Positions 8,483-17,272 of a DNA stretch of 64,000 nt are shown piece after piece (the stretch's first letter is position 1; each line of letters begins with the position of its first letter). A program made the position numbers and the translations under genes. The notes under the pieces were generated by a model. It did no database searches, was not told the origin of the DNA, and was given only the letters and a program-made list of their open reading frames with translations. The stretch covers positions 310,001 through 374,000 of the forward strand of contig NZ_JARLLG010000002.1 of assembly GCF_029382255.1 (NCBI RefSeq). Reading direction: 5' to 3'. Origin of the DNA: Isoptericola croceus (GTDB lineage Bacteria > Actinomycetota > Actinomycetes > Actinomycetales > Cellulomonadaceae).

Positions 8483-10399
8483 TCACGCCCCCCGCGGGGT
8501 GCGGAACGACCGGTGGTCCGTGGGCTCCTCCTCGGCGCGGATCACGTGCATCACGGCGTTGATGAGCGCCAGGTGGGTGAACGCCTGCGGGAAGTTGCCC
8601 AGGTGCCGGCCGGTGCGCGGGTCGATCTCCTCGGCGTACAGGTTCAGCGACGAGGCGAACGACAGCAGCCGCTCGCACAGGGTGCGGGCCTGGTCGACCT
8701 CACCGATCTCGCACAGCGCGCTGACGAGCCAGAACGAGCAGATGGTGAACGTCCCCTCCTCGCCCTGCAGACCGTCGTCGGTCTCGTCGGTCCGGTAGCG
8801 CAGCACCAGACCCTCCTCGGTGAGCTCGTCGGCGATGGCCAGCACCGTGGCACGCACGCGCTCGTCGTCCGGCGGGAGGAAGCGCAGCAGCGGCACCAGC
8901 AGGAGCGACGCGTCGAGCGCGTCGTCACCGTAGCGCTGGGTGAACACGCCACGCTCGTCGATGCCCTTGCTGCAGATGTCCGCGTGGATCTCGTCCGCGA
9001 GCTTCTGCCACTGCTCGGCGAAGTCCGGCTCGTCGTAGAGGCGGGCGAGGCGCGCACCACGATCGAGCGCGACCCAGCACATGAGCTTGGACGAGGTGAA
9101 GTGCTGCGGCTCGCCGCGCACCTCCCAGATGCCCCGGTCCGGCAGGTGCCAGTGGTTGGCCGCCTCCTCGACCTGCCGCTTGAGCACCGGCCACAGGGCC
9201 TCCGGGAGCTGCTCACGGTTGCGTGTGTGCAGGTACACCGAGTCGAGCACAGCGCCCCAGACGTCGTGCTGGCTCTGGTTGTACGCGGCGTTGCCGACCC
9301 GGACCGGCCGGGCACCCTCGTACCCCGACAGGTGCGACAGCTCGGACTCGGTGAGACGCTCCTCACCTCCCACGCCGTACATGATCTGCAGCTGCTTGTT
9401 GTCCTGGCAGGCGTCCTGGATGAACGCGAAGAAGTCGTTGGCCTCACGGTCCAGGCCGAGCGTGTACAGGCCCCACAGGGCGAACGTCGAGTCCCGGATC
9501 CATGCATAGCGGTAGTCCCAGTTGCGTTCGCCGCCGGGGGTCTCGGGCAACGACGTCGTCGCGGCGGCCAGCAGGGCACCCGACGGCGCGTAGGTCAGCC
9601 CCTTGAGCGTGAGCGCGGAGCGCTGCAAGAAGATGCGCCACGGGTGGTCGGGGAAGGATCCCTGCGTGATCCAGTCGCGCCAGAACTGCTCGGTGCGCCA
9701 CATCTTCTCCACCGCCTCCTCCCACGTCGTGGGAGCGGGCAGCGGGGACCAGGCGAGCGCGACGAAGTGGGTGTCACCCTCCTCGAGCCGGGTGCGCGCC
9801 TGGGCACGCTGGCCCTCGATCCCGAAGCGGAGGCTGGAGCTGAGCCGCAGGTCCGGGTTCTTGCCGCCCATGCGGGCCACGACCGACGAGTAGCCGTCGT
9901 CCAGGTAGTCCCACTCGGGCTCCGCGCGCGCGTAGTCGGGCTTGGGGGCGCAGACCACCTCGAGGTCGACCGTCCCCGAGACGCACTTCACCGTGCGGAG
10001 CAGGATGTGCTCGGCATCGTGGTCGGTGGGCGTGCGGCGGTGCGTCTGCGAGCGCTCGTCGAGGTTGTGCCACGGGCCCATGACCATCGCGTCACGGACC
10101 ACGAGCCAGCCGGTCGAGGTCTGCCACGTGGTCTCGAGGATGAGCGTCCCGGGCAGGTAGCGGCGGGCCACCGGGACACGGGCGCCGTGCGGGCCGACGC
10201 GGAACACGCCCGCCCCCCGGTCGAGGATCGCCGAGAAGACGCTCGGGGAGTCCGGCCGGGGCAGGCACATCCACTCGATCGCCCCGCTGGGGGCGACCAG
10301 GGCGTTGGTCTCGCAGTCGGACAGGAAGGCGTACTCCGCGATGGACGGGAACGAGCTGCGGCCGTCGGTGCGGGGTGCTGCCTGGGTATCGAGCGTCAT
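8483..10399 (-). CDS. Glycoside hydrolase family 15 protein (trehalase/glucoamylase-like)
   Basis: 638 residues from ATG 10399; further upstream in-frame starts lie in poorly coding sequence. The N-terminal third is the beta-rich domain (SIAEYAFLSDCETNALV...GAIEWMCLPRPDSPSVF) of GH15 proteins. The remainder is the (alpha/alpha)6 barrel with the signature RNWDYRYAWIRDST near residue 290. This form resembles the cytoplasmic GH15 enzymes of actinobacteria, at least one of which (in mycobacteria) is a trehalase; the substrate here cannot be told from sequence. No signal peptide. Divergent from the first ECF42 module, sharing the 10400-10563 intergenic region. Confidence 0.9.
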   Translation of the reverse strand: MTLDTQAAPRTDGRSSFPSIAEYAFLSDCETNALVAPSGAIEWMCLPRPDSPSVFSAILDRGAGVFRVGPHGARVPVARRYLPGTLILETTWQTSTGWLVVRDAMVMGPWHNLDERSQTHRRTPTDHDAEHILLRTVKCVSGTVDLEVVCAPKPDYARAEPEWDYLDDGYSSVVARMGGKNPDLRLSSSLRFGIEGQRAQARTRLEEGDTHFVALAWSPLPAPTTWEEAVEKMWRTEQFWRDWITQGSFPDHPWRIFLQRSALTLKGLTYAPSGALLAAATTSLPETPGGERNWDYRYAWIRDSTFALWGLYTLGLDREANDFFAFIQDACQDNKQLQIMYGVGGEERLTESELSHLSGYEGARPVRVGNAAYNQSQHDVWGAVLDSVYLHTRNREQLPEALWPVLKRQVEEAANHWHLPDRGIWEVRGEPQHFTSSKLMCWVALDRGARLARLYDEPDFAEQWQKLADEIHADICSKGIDERGVFTQRYGDDALDASLLLVPLLRFLPPDDERVRATVLAIADELTEEGLVLRYRTDETDDGLQGEEGTFTICSFWLVSALCEIGEVDQARTLCERLLSFASSLNLYAEEIDPRTGRHLGNFPQAFTHLALINAVMHVIRAEEEPTDHRSFRTPRGA

Positions 10400-10482
10400 G
10401 GGTCCAGGGTGCGACGTGCGGGGGGCCGCGCGCCACTTCCTGTCCCTGTGGGACGGAAGATTCACACACTTGTGACGTGACC

Positions 10483-10509
10483 TGTCGATCCACGGGTTTC
10501 CCGTTCGAC
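10483..10509 (+). promoter_or_regulatory. ECF42-type promoter of the first DGPF module
   Basis: TGTCGA (10483-10488), then a 17-nt spacer, then CGAC (10506-10509), 55 nt before ATG 10564. This matches the promoter motif published for ECF42 sigma factors as I recall it (-35 TGTCGA, -10 CG[A/T]C). The same arrangement precedes the second module in this window, which supports the call. Confidence 0.8.
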
Positions 10510-10563
10510 CTGGTGGTGAGAAGGTCCCACACGGGGGCCACCGCATCACGGGAGATGAAGATC

Positions 10564-10992
10564 ATGGCGAAGTACATGCTGATCATGCGCAGCACCGACG
10601 AGGCCGAGGCGGCGTTCGCGGAGTCCGGGGTCGACTTCGAGGAGATGCTCGCGACGATGGGTCGCTTCAACAACGAGATGATCGAGGCCGGCGTGCTGGT
10701 CGCCGCCGAGGGGCTCGAGGAGGCCGACAAGGGCGTCGTCGTCGACTACTCCACCGAAGAGCCCACGGTCACGGACGGGCCGTACGGCGAGACCAAGGAG
10801 CTGTTCAACGGCTTCTGGATCCTCGAGGTCCCCACCATCGACGACGCCGTCGCGTGGGCGAAGAAGGCGCCGCTGTCCGGCCCCGGCATGAAGGCCGAGA
10901 TCCGCCGCGTCCCGACGATCGACGAGTTCCCGGCGGACAACGAGTGGATCCAGGCCGAGCGCGCCTGGCGCGAGCGCACCGGCCAGCTCTGA
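10564..10992 (+). CDS. YciI-like DGPF-domain protein
   Basis: 142 residues. GGAG at 10551-10554 favours ATG 10564 over ATG 10555, which abuts it. The protein opens with MAKYMLIMRSTDE and carries the family hallmark VTDGPYGETKE near residues 69-79, ending in DNEWIQAERAWRER. DGPF/YciI proteins are small cytoplasmic ferredoxin-like-fold proteins. In actinobacteria they are strongly linked to ECF42 sigma factors, but their biochemical role is unknown. First gene of a DGPF-DGPF-sigma operon that starts at the ECF42-type promoter. Confidence 0.93.
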   Translation: MAKYMLIMRSTDEAEAAFAESGVDFEEMLATMGRFNNEMIEAGVLVAAEGLEEADKGVVVDYSTEEPTVTDGPYGETKELFNGFWILEVPTIDDAVAWAKKAPLSGPGMKAEIRRVPTIDEFPADNEWIQAERAWRERTGQL

Positions 10993-11054
10993 GCCGCACC
11001 CGTCGACACCACGACACGAGCACGATCGACCGCACGAGCGAAGAGGACAGCACC

Positions 11055-11477
11055 ATGCCGAAGTACATGCTGATCATGCGCAGCACCGACGAGGGCAAGG
11101 CCGACTACGAGGCGATGGACTTCAGCGAGGTCATCGCCGCGATGGGCCGCTACAACGAGTCGATGATGGACGCCGGGGTCCTGACGGCGGGTGAAGGGCT
11201 CGCCGACGCCTCCGAGGGCGCCGTCGTCGACTTCTCCACCGACACCCCGGTGGTCACGGACGGGCCGTACGGCGAGACCAAGGAGCTGTTCAACGGCTTC
11301 TGGATCCTGGACGTGTCCTCGCAGGCCGAGGCGGTCGAGTGGGCCAAGCGTGCCCCGCTCAGTGGCCCGGGCACGAAGCTCGAGGTCCGCCGGGTCCACG
11401 GTGAGGACGACTTCCCTGCCGACAACGAGTGGATCCAGAAGGAGAAGGAGTGGCGCAAGGAGCTCGGGACCGAGTGA
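11055..11477 (+). CDS. YciI-like DGPF-domain protein (tandem paralogue)
   Basis: 140 residues from ATG 11055, with GAGGA at 11043-11047. It is clearly a duplicate of the preceding gene: both contain KYMLIMRSTDE, VVTDGPYGETKELFNGFWIL, APLSGPG and PADNEWIQ. The copies differ most in residues 12-60. The stop TGA overlaps the GTG of the sigma gene (GTGA), so translation of the sigma factor is probably coupled to this gene. Confidence 0.93.
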   Translation: MPKYMLIMRSTDEGKADYEAMDFSEVIAAMGRYNESMMDAGVLTAGEGLADASEGAVVDFSTDTPVVTDGPYGETKELFNGFWILDVSSQAEAVEWAKRAPLSGPGTKLEVRRVHGEDDFPADNEWIQKEKEWRKELGTE

Positions 11478-12844
11478 GCGGCGCAGGCGAGGTGCCCGAC
11501 GGCGGCACCCCGGCAGCAGCACGGACACCGGCGGCCGGCGGTGGGCCTCAGGAGGGGCCTGCCGCCGGACGCCGCGCGGTCGAGGCGACCTGGCGCATCG
11601 AGTCGGCCCGGATCGTCGGTGCCCTGGCGCGGTACACCGGCGATCTCGCGCTCGCCGAGGACGTCGCCTCCGAGGCGCTCGCGGAGGCCCTGGTGAGCTG
11701 GCCCCGCGACGGTGTACCCCGCGACCCGACGGCCTGGCTCCTGGCCACCGGACGCCGTCGGGCGATCGACGCGTTCCGCCGTCGGGCCGGGCGGGACGTG
11801 CGGTACGCGGCGTTCGCCCGGGACCTCGGCGAGGGCGGGGCGCACGCCGGGGCGGCGCACTCGGGAGGCGACCATCCCGACCTGCTGTGGGACCCGGACC
11901 GCATCGACGACGACAAGCTGGCCCTGATCTTCACCGCCTGTCACCCGGTGCTGTCCAAGGAGGCGCGCGTCGCGCTGACGCTGCGCGTCGTCGGCGGTCT
12001 GACGAGCGAGGAGATCGCCCGCGCCTTCCTGGTGCCGACGCCGACGATCCAGGCGCGCATCACCCGGGCGAAGAAGGCGCTGGGTGCGGCGCGGGTGCCG
12101 TTCGAGGTGCCGCCGGCCGCCGAGCGGGCCGTGCGCCTCGGCTCGGTGCTCAACGTGCTGTACGTGATCTTCACCGAGGGCTCCTCGGCCTCGGCGGGCG
12201 GCGACTGGATGCGGACCGACCTGGCCCGCGAGGCGATTCGGCTCGCCCGCGTGCTGTCGCGGCTGGTGCCGCAGGAGCCGGAGGCGGCGAGCCTGCTCGC
12301 GCTGCTCGAGCTGACCGCTGCCCGGTTCCCGGCGCGCACCGGTCCGGACGGCGAGGCGATCCTCCTGGCGGACCAGGACCGGCGGCGCTGGGACACCGCG
12401 GCGATCCGGCGCGGCCGTGCGGCCCTGGCGCGGGCCGTGGCCGCCGGCCGGGGCCTGGGGCCGTACGGGCTGCAGGCCGCGATCGCCGAGCAGCACGACG
12501 TCGCCGCGTCGGTCGAGGACACGGACTGGGCGCGGATCGTCCGGCTCTACGAGGCGCTCGGGCGGGTGGCGCCGTCACCCGTGGTGGACCTCAACCGGGC
12601 GGTCGCGGTCTCCATGGCCTCCGGACCGGGACCGGCGCTCGAGATCGTGGACGCGCTGGCCGCCGCCGGCGCCCTGGCGGGGTCGTACCTGCTGCCGAGC
12701 GTCCGTGGTGAGCTGCTGTCTCGGCTCGGGCGGGTCGACGAGGCCCGCCGCGAGCTGGAGCTGGCGGCCCAGCGGTGCGGCAACGAGCGCGAGCGCGCCG
12801 TGCTCGAGTCCAAGGCAGCCGCCCTGGGTGAGCCGTCAGGCTGA
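11474..12844 (+). CDS. ECF42-type RNA polymerase sigma factor with C-terminal extension
   Basis: 456 residues from GTG 11474. The first 35 residues are low complexity (Gly, Ala, Pro). Region 2 spans about 40-105 (ALARYTGDLALAEDVASEAL, then WLLATGRRRAIDAFRRR). Region 4 lies at about 169-203 (LRVVGGLTSEEIARAFLVPT, then ITRAKKAL). The long helical C-terminal half (about 205-456; LGSVLNVLYVIFTEG, LDLNRAVAVSM-like repeats) is the TPR-like extension typical of ECF42 and replaces an anti-sigma factor. It likely reads the TGTCGA/CGAC promoter at 10483 and so autoregulates. The inducing signal is unknown. A second copy lies at 27453. Confidence 0.92.
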   Translation: MSGAGEVPDGGTPAAARTPAAGGGPQEGPAAGRRAVEATWRIESARIVGALARYTGDLALAEDVASEALAEALVSWPRDGVPRDPTAWLLATGRRRAIDAFRRRAGRDVRYAAFARDLGEGGAHAGAAHSGGDHPDLLWDPDRIDDDKLALIFTACHPVLSKEARVALTLRVVGGLTSEEIARAFLVPTPTIQARITRAKKALGAARVPFEVPPAAERAVRLGSVLNVLYVIFTEGSSASAGGDWMRTDLAREAIRLARVLSRLVPQEPEAASLLALLELTAARFPARTGPDGEAILLADQDRRRWDTAAIRRGRAALARAVAAGRGLGPYGLQAAIAEQHDVAASVEDTDWARIVRLYEALGRVAPSPVVDLNRAVAVSMASGPGPALEIVDALAAAGALAGSYLLPSVRGELLSRLGRVDEARRELELAAQRCGNERERAVLESKAAALGEPSG

Positions 12845-13861
12845 GGGCACGGCGGCGGGCGTCCGGCGGCGAGGTGGCGGCAGGGTGGCGACCGCGACGC
12901 CGGCCAGGGCCAGGGTGCCGCCGAGCAGGGCGGCCGGGGCGGGGACCTCGGCGAGGAGCAGCCACGACAGCAGGACGACGACGGCCGGGACGGCGTAGGT
13001 CGTGGCCGCCGTGCGTCCGGCGCTCGCCCGGGTCAGCACGTACCCCCAGGTGCTGAACGCGATGGCCGTGGGGAACACCCCGAGGTAGACGATGCCGAGG
13101 ACTGCCGACGTCGGCGCCACGGACACCTGGCTCACCAGACCGGGCAGGAACGGCAACGAGGCCACCGTGCCCGCGAGGCAGCCCAGCCACGTCATCGTGA
13201 GGGCGTCGACGTGGGGGAGCAGCCGCTTCTGGAGGGTCGCGGCTCCGGCGTAGAGGACGGCGGACACCAGCCCGAGGACGACGCCCACGGCGTCGAACCG
13301 GCCGGACGAGGTGGCGGCGGCGATCACGACGACGCCGGCGAACGCGACCGCGATCCCGATCAGCAGCCGACGGGGGAAGCCTTCGCCGAGGAGCACACCG
13401 GCGAGGACGGCGACCAGCATCGGGGCGAGGTTGACCAGCAGCGCGGTGGTGCCGGCGTCGAGGTGCTGCTCGGCCGCGTTGAGGGTGATGTTGTACGCGC
13501 CGAACCAGGCCACGCCCCAGACCAGCACGAGGACGAGCACACGGCCGCGCGGGAGGTGGTGGCGCCGGGGGCCTTCGGCGCGGTCGTCCGGGCCGGTCGG
13601 GCTGGTCGCGGCACGGGCGCGCCGTCGTGCTCGCACGACGAGGAGCATCGCCGTCAGCGTCAGGCTCCCCACGGCGACGCGGCCCAGGGTGAGAGCTCCC
13701 GGGTCGACGTCATGCCCGACGGCGCGGATCGCCACGAACGCCGAGGCCCAAAGCAGCACGGTCACCGCCATGGCGGCGGCGGTGAGCCGTCCGGCACGGG
13801 AGCTCGTCGTGCGGCGGGTGGTGCGGCCCGGCGCGGCCGGTGGAGTGGTGAGCGTCGTCAT
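12836..13861 (-). CDS. EamA/DMT family transporter
   Basis: 341 residues with ten predicted membrane helices in two repeats. The first begins VTVLLWASAFVAIRAVG; the second ends in VLLSWLLLAEVPAPAALLGG. Both are characteristic of EamA-domain drug/metabolite exporters. The ends of this gene and the sigma gene overlap by 9 nt in convergent orientation. It is divergent from a LysR regulator 82 nt away, which probably controls it. Substrate not predictable. Confidence 0.92.
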   Translation of the reverse strand: MTTLTTPPAAPGRTTRRTTSSRAGRLTAAAMAVTVLLWASAFVAIRAVGHDVDPGALTLGRVAVGSLTLTAMLLVVRARRRARAATSPTGPDDRAEGPRRHHLPRGRVLVLVLVWGVAWFGAYNITLNAAEQHLDAGTTALLVNLAPMLVAVLAGVLLGEGFPRRLLIGIAVAFAGVVVIAAATSSGRFDAVGVVLGLVSAVLYAGAATLQKRLLPHVDALTMTWLGCLAGTVASLPFLPGLVSQVSVAPTSAVLGIVYLGVFPTAIAFSTWGYVLTRASAGRTAATTYAVPAVVVLLSWLLLAEVPAPAALLGGTLALAGVAVATLPPPRRRTPAAVPSA

Positions 13862-13943
13862 GTCCTGATCGTCACCCGAACGGAACGTTCAGCACCAGTC
13901 CCGATATCTACCGAATCATTCAGTAACGCTGTACTGTGGTGCC
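13862..13943. promoter_or_regulatory. Shared EamA/LysR promoter region
   Basis: This 82-nt region between divergent genes is noticeably AT-richer than its surroundings. It contains the palindrome GAACGTTC (around 13882-13889) and an imperfect dyad ACCGAATCATTCAGT near 13909-13923. LysR proteins usually bind T-N11-A dyads between divergent genes, so either could be the site. Inference only. Confidence 0.4.
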
Positions 13944-14864
13944 ATGCTCGACGTCCACCGGCTCCGCATCTTCCGCTCCGTCGTCGCCAGCGGGTCGGTG
14001 GCGGCCGCCGCCGCGAACCTGGGATACACCCCGTCGGCCGTCAGTCAGCACGTCACGGCCCTGCAGCGCGAGACCGGCCTGCGCCTGCTGGAACGCTCCG
14101 GACGCGGGGTGCGCCCCACCTCCGCCGGACTGGAGCTCGCCACGCAGGCCGACCAGGTGCTGGCCCGCCTCGGCGAGGTGGAGAGCGTCGTCGCCGACCT
14201 GCGCGCGGGCCGGACCGGACGCCTGCGGATCGCCTACTTCGCGTCGGTCGGCGCTGCCTGGCTGCCCCAGGTCGTGCACCGGCTCACCGACGAGCACCCC
14301 GGGGTCCGGCTCGACCTCGAGCTGCGCGAGAACATCCCCGACGCGCCGGAGGACCGCGCCGACCTGCAGCTCGCCGTGGCGCGCGCCGGATTCGACCCCG
14401 GGCCCGGGTTCCGGGCGACCCACCTGCTCGACGACCCCTACGTCGTCGTCCTGCCCACCACGCACCGCCTCGCCGACCGGGACGAGATCGAGCTCGCAGA
14501 GCTGACGCCCGAGCGCTGGGTGGACAACGACTTCGCGCGCGGGTGGTGCCGCCGGAACCTGCTCGACGCCTGCACCGCCGCCGGGTTCAGCCCGTCGTTC
14601 CACGTCGAGGCGCACGACTACCCGACGGCGATCGCCATCGTGCGCTCCGGCGTCGGCATCACCGTGCTGCCCGCGCTCGGCGCGGAGCACCTGCCCGCCG
14701 GCACGGTCGCCGTGCCCGTCGTGCGCCCGGCGCCCCAGCGGTCGATCTATGCCGTGGTGCGCGACGCCGTCGCCGACACCCGGCCCGCGCGCACCGCCGT
14801 CGACGCGCTGCAGGCCGTGGTCGCCTCCCGGGCCGGCTCGGCACCTGCCCCGGACGGTCAGTAG
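13944..14864 (+). CDS. LysR family transcriptional regulator
   Basis: 306 residues. The winged helix-turn-helix occupies residues 1-60 (LRIFRSVVASGSVAAAAANL, then TPSAVSQHVTALQRETG). A periplasmic-binding-protein-like effector domain follows at about 90-295 (LRIAYFASVGAAWLPQV, then IAIVRSGVGITVLPALG). Divergent from the EamA transporter, the usual arrangement for a LysR regulator and its target exporter. Confidence 0.93.
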   Translation: MLDVHRLRIFRSVVASGSVAAAAANLGYTPSAVSQHVTALQRETGLRLLERSGRGVRPTSAGLELATQADQVLARLGEVESVVADLRAGRTGRLRIAYFASVGAAWLPQVVHRLTDEHPGVRLDLELRENIPDAPEDRADLQLAVARAGFDPGPGFRATHLLDDPYVVVLPTTHRLADRDEIELAELTPERWVDNDFARGWCRRNLLDACTAAGFSPSFHVEAHDYPTAIAIVRSGVGITVLPALGAEHLPAGTVAVPVVRPAPQRSIYAVVRDAVADTRPARTAVDALQAVVASRAGSAPAPDGQ

Positions 14865-14927
14865 GCTGGACCGCATCCCCGCCGTGCCGACCGGTCGGCG
14901 GCTCCTGCACGAAGAAGAGGTACCCCT

Positions 14928-15329
14928 GTGTCCACCCTCCCCACCGCCACCGGTTCGTTCGGCGACAAGCCCGAGATCACCTTCCCCGAGGGCGACGCGC
15001 CGTCCGGCCTGCAGGTGCAGGTCCTCGCCGAGGGGGACGGCCCCGTCGTCGACGCCGGCCGCACCATCGTCGTCAACTACCTGGGCCAGACCTGGGGTGG
15101 CGACGTCTTCGACAACTCCTGGGACCGCGGGCAGACCATCGACTTCCCGATCGGCGTCGGCGCCGTCATCGGCGGCTGGGACAAGGGCCTCGTGGGCCGC
15201 AACGTCGGCGACCGCGTGCTGCTGTCCATCCCGGCCGAGCACGGCTACGGCGCGCGCGGGGTCCCGCAGGCCGGTATCCCCGGTGGCGCGACGCTCGTCT
15301 TCGTCGTCGACGTCGTCGGGGTGCGCTGA
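14928..15329 (+). CDS. FKBP-type peptidyl-prolyl cis-trans isomerase
   Basis: 133 residues from GTG 14928, with AGAGG at 14916-14920. A single FKBP domain with VVNYLGQTWGGDVFDNSWDR, IGGWDKGLVGRNVGDRVLLS, IPAEHGYG and TLVFVVDVV, which match the FKBP fold and active-site aromatic residues. No signal peptide, so cytoplasmic, acting on proline bonds during folding. It appears to be monocistronic and is followed by a very long hairpin. Confidence 0.93.
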   Translation: MSTLPTATGSFGDKPEITFPEGDAPSGLQVQVLAEGDGPVVDAGRTIVVNYLGQTWGGDVFDNSWDRGQTIDFPIGVGAVIGGWDKGLVGRNVGDRVLLSIPAEHGYGARGVPQAGIPGGATLVFVVDVVGVR

Positions 15330-15343
15330 GCGTCTTGGGTGAC

Positions 15344-15442
15344 GGGCGGGGCAGGAGACTCCGCGCACGGTCGCGTTCACGGGCCCCAGGGGGCCCTCCA
15401 CTTCGGGGATGACGACCGTGCGCGGAGTCTCCTGCCCCGCCC
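15344..15442. terminator. Very long inverted repeat between convergent genes
   Basis: Two perfect 30-nt arms (15344-15373 and 15413-15442) flank a 39-nt centre. The centre holds its own dyad (GGGCCC around 15381-15396). It lies between the FKBP stop and the stop of the opposing methyltransferase. Probably a bidirectional terminator, though the arms are far longer than needed. Confidence 0.65.
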
Positions 15443-15482
15443 TTTGTCTCCGGCTCGCTCGGCGCTCCTGGGTTGCGGGTGG

Positions 15483-16772
15483 TCAGAGCTTGCGGGAGCG
15501 GGTGACCGTGAAGCGGGGGTCCTGGGCCGCGTGCTCCGTGGGGCCGACGGCGCGGTTCAGCGAACCGCGGTAGCGCAGCTTCGTGTTGAACACGCACCAC
15601 AGCTCACCGCCCGGCCGCAGGATGCGGCCTGCTGCGGCGAACATGCGGTGCGCCGCGTCGGTGCTGACCGCTGCCCGGTCGTGGAACGGCGGGTTGAGCA
15701 GCACGAGGTCCGCGCTCGCGTCGGGCAGGTCGGCGCCGGCGTCGCTGCGGGTCACGGTGGCTGCCGCGCCGTTGGCCGCGAGGGTGGCCAGGGTCGAGGC
15801 GACGGCCGCTGCGGACCGGTCCGTGCCGACCACACCTGCGTCCGGGTAGCGGCGCGCCAGTACCACCGTCAGGAGGCCGGTGCCGCACCCGAGGTCGACG
15901 GCCTCCTGGACGCGGGACGCCGCCGGCCAGCGACCTGCGGTGCTCAGCAGGAACCGCGTGCCGTGGTCGAGCCCGGCGCCGGCGAAGGTGCCGCCGTGCG
16001 CGACGACGTCGACGTGCTCCGCGGGCGTGCCGCCGTCGTGCGTGGGGGTGGCCGCCGCGAGCAGCTCGGGATCGGTGAGGCGCTCGCGGACCGGGTAGAG
16101 CGGCGGGGCCGTGCGCGCCTCGGGCCGAGGCCTGGAGGCCACCAGCGCCCGGGACTTGCTGCGCGCCAGCGTGGCATGCACCTCGGCGAACCGGTCACCG
16201 AGCACGTCGTTCATGGCGCGCGTCATGTGCTTGATGCGGCCGCCCGCGAGCACCGTGACGTCGTCGGCGGCGTGGCGGGCGACGGCCTCCGCGATCTCCG
16301 TCAGCTCCGCCAGGCCCTTGGGCAGCTGGAGGAGCACGAGGCGCGCGCCGTCCAGCAGGGTGGAGCCGAGGTCGTCCGACGTGGCGATGCGGCCGCGCAC
16401 GTCCGTCGTGCCGAGCGCGTCCTGTGCCCGCGAGGCGTTGTGGAGCATCGCCGCCTCGGCGTCAATCGTGTCGTGATGGGCGCGGACCTCGTCGGCCCCG
16501 AGCGCGAGGGCGCCCAGCGTCAGCGCCCCGAACCGGTCGCCGATGACGACGACGCCGCGCGGCCCGGCGTCCGCGACGAGCGGGGCCGCCTCGGCCAGCA
16601 GCAGGCGGTCGGTCGCGTCCACGGCGACGGGGGCGTCGGGGCGCGTGCCGTCGTCGGGCCACGGGACCAGCGACGCGAGGACGGTGGCCGGCCGTGTTCC
16701 CGGGCGGAGGGGGGACGTCTCGTCGGGATGGCTCGGTGAGCCTGGCCGGGTGGGGTCGGGGGTGTGGTGCAC
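15483..16772 (-). CDS. RsmC/RlmG-like class I methyltransferase
   Basis: 429 residues. The C-terminal half is a methyltransferase domain with SAM-binding motif I (VDLGCGTGLLTVVLARR, about 290) and the catalytic motif LLNPPFHDR (about 357), as in rRNA guanine-N2 methyltransferases RsmC and RlmG. The N-terminal half (about 45-230) is a degenerate duplicate of the fold, also seen in that family. Start: GTG 16772, giving MHHTPDP; the Pro-rich first 30 residues leave the start uncertain. Target probably 16S or 23S rRNA; which one cannot be told. Confidence 0.87.
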   Translation of the reverse strand: MHHTPDPTRPGSPSHPDETSPLRPGTRPATVLASLVPWPDDGTRPDAPVAVDATDRLLLAEAAPLVADAGPRGVVVIGDRFGALTLGALALGADEVRAHHDTIDAEAAMLHNASRAQDALGTTDVRGRIATSDDLGSTLLDGARLVLLQLPKGLAELTEIAEAVARHAADDVTVLAGGRIKHMTRAMNDVLGDRFAEVHATLARSKSRALVASRPRPEARTAPPLYPVRERLTDPELLAAATPTHDGGTPAEHVDVVAHGGTFAGAGLDHGTRFLLSTAGRWPAASRVQEAVDLGCGTGLLTVVLARRYPDAGVVGTDRSAAAVASTLATLAANGAAATVTRSDAGADLPDASADLVLLNPPFHDRAAVSTDAAHRMFAAAGRILRPGGELWCVFNTKLRYRGSLNRAVGPTEHAAQDPRFTVTRSRKL

Positions 16773-16867
16773 TCGACCAGTCTCCCCGATGCTCTCGGCG
16801 AGCCCGACCTGCTGGTCGAGGTCGAGGCGGTGGCGGTCCTTCCCTGACGTCGTCCTACGCTGGCGCC

Positions 16868-17221
16868 ATGAGCGAAGCCAGCGCCACGCCCGAGCCGTCG
16901 TCGGACGCCCGTGTGACCATCACCTACTGCACCCAGTGCCGCTGGCTGATGCGCGCGGCGTGGGTAGCCCAGGAGCTGCTGCAGACGTTCCGGACGCGCC
17001 TGGGTGAGGTCGCGCTGGTGCCCGGCACGGACGGCGTGTTCCGCGTGGAGCTGGTGCGGTCACCTGGCGAGGAGCCGGTGCTGCTGTGGGACAGGAAGAT
17101 CGAGGGCGGTTTCCCGGAGATCCCGCCCCTGAAGAAGGCGGTGCGGGACGCCGTCGCGCCGGACATGGCGCTGGGCCACACCGACCGCGTCACCTCGGCA
17201 GATCAGAGCGGCACTCCGTGA
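16868..17221 (+). CDS. Rdx/SelW-like thioredoxin-fold protein
   Basis: 117 residues from ATG 16868. The motif YCTQCRWLMRAAWVAQELLQ carries a CxxC at Cys21-Cys24, in the position of the selenoprotein W/Rdx redox motif. A GGFPEIPPLKKAVRDAV segment near the C-terminus is typical of the bacterial family. Predicted cytoplasmic thiol-redox protein; substrate unknown. No selenocysteine: both positions are TGC codons. It ends inside a nested inverted repeat shared with the opposing gene. Confidence 0.88.
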   Translation: MSEASATPEPSSDARVTITYCTQCRWLMRAAWVAQELLQTFRTRLGEVALVPGTDGVFRVELVRSPGEEPVLLWDRKIEGGFPEIPPLKKAVRDAVAPDMALGHTDRVTSADQSGTP

Positions 17222-17272
17222 TCTGATCGGCAGTCCGGACTGCCGCGTTGATCACGGACTGCCGCGCTGATC
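17201..17272. repeat. Nested inverted repeat across two convergent stop codons
   Basis: Outer arms of 23 nt (17201-17223 and 17250-17272) match with two mismatches. Inside is a perfect 18-nt palindrome, CGGCAGTCCGGACTGCCG (17228-17245). The element overlaps the last codons of the Rdx gene and touches the stop of the DUF5997 gene. Probably a bidirectional terminator. Confidence 0.65.

Noticed and set aside
8444-10480. 678-residue open frame antisense to the GH15 gene
   Set aside because: Shadow of a strongly coding gene; low-complexity Arg/Gly/Val sequence without family features.
10998-11030. Possible third ECF42-type promoter between the two DGPF genes
   Set aside because: The sequence has CGTCGA and CGAC but a 19-nt spacer and a changed -35; the two real sites both have TGTCGA and 17 nt.
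12836-12844. Overlap of ECF42 sigma and EamA gene ends considered as evidence of a misplaced stop
   Set aside because: Both C-termini are normal for their families and a 9-nt convergent overlap is common in compact genomes.
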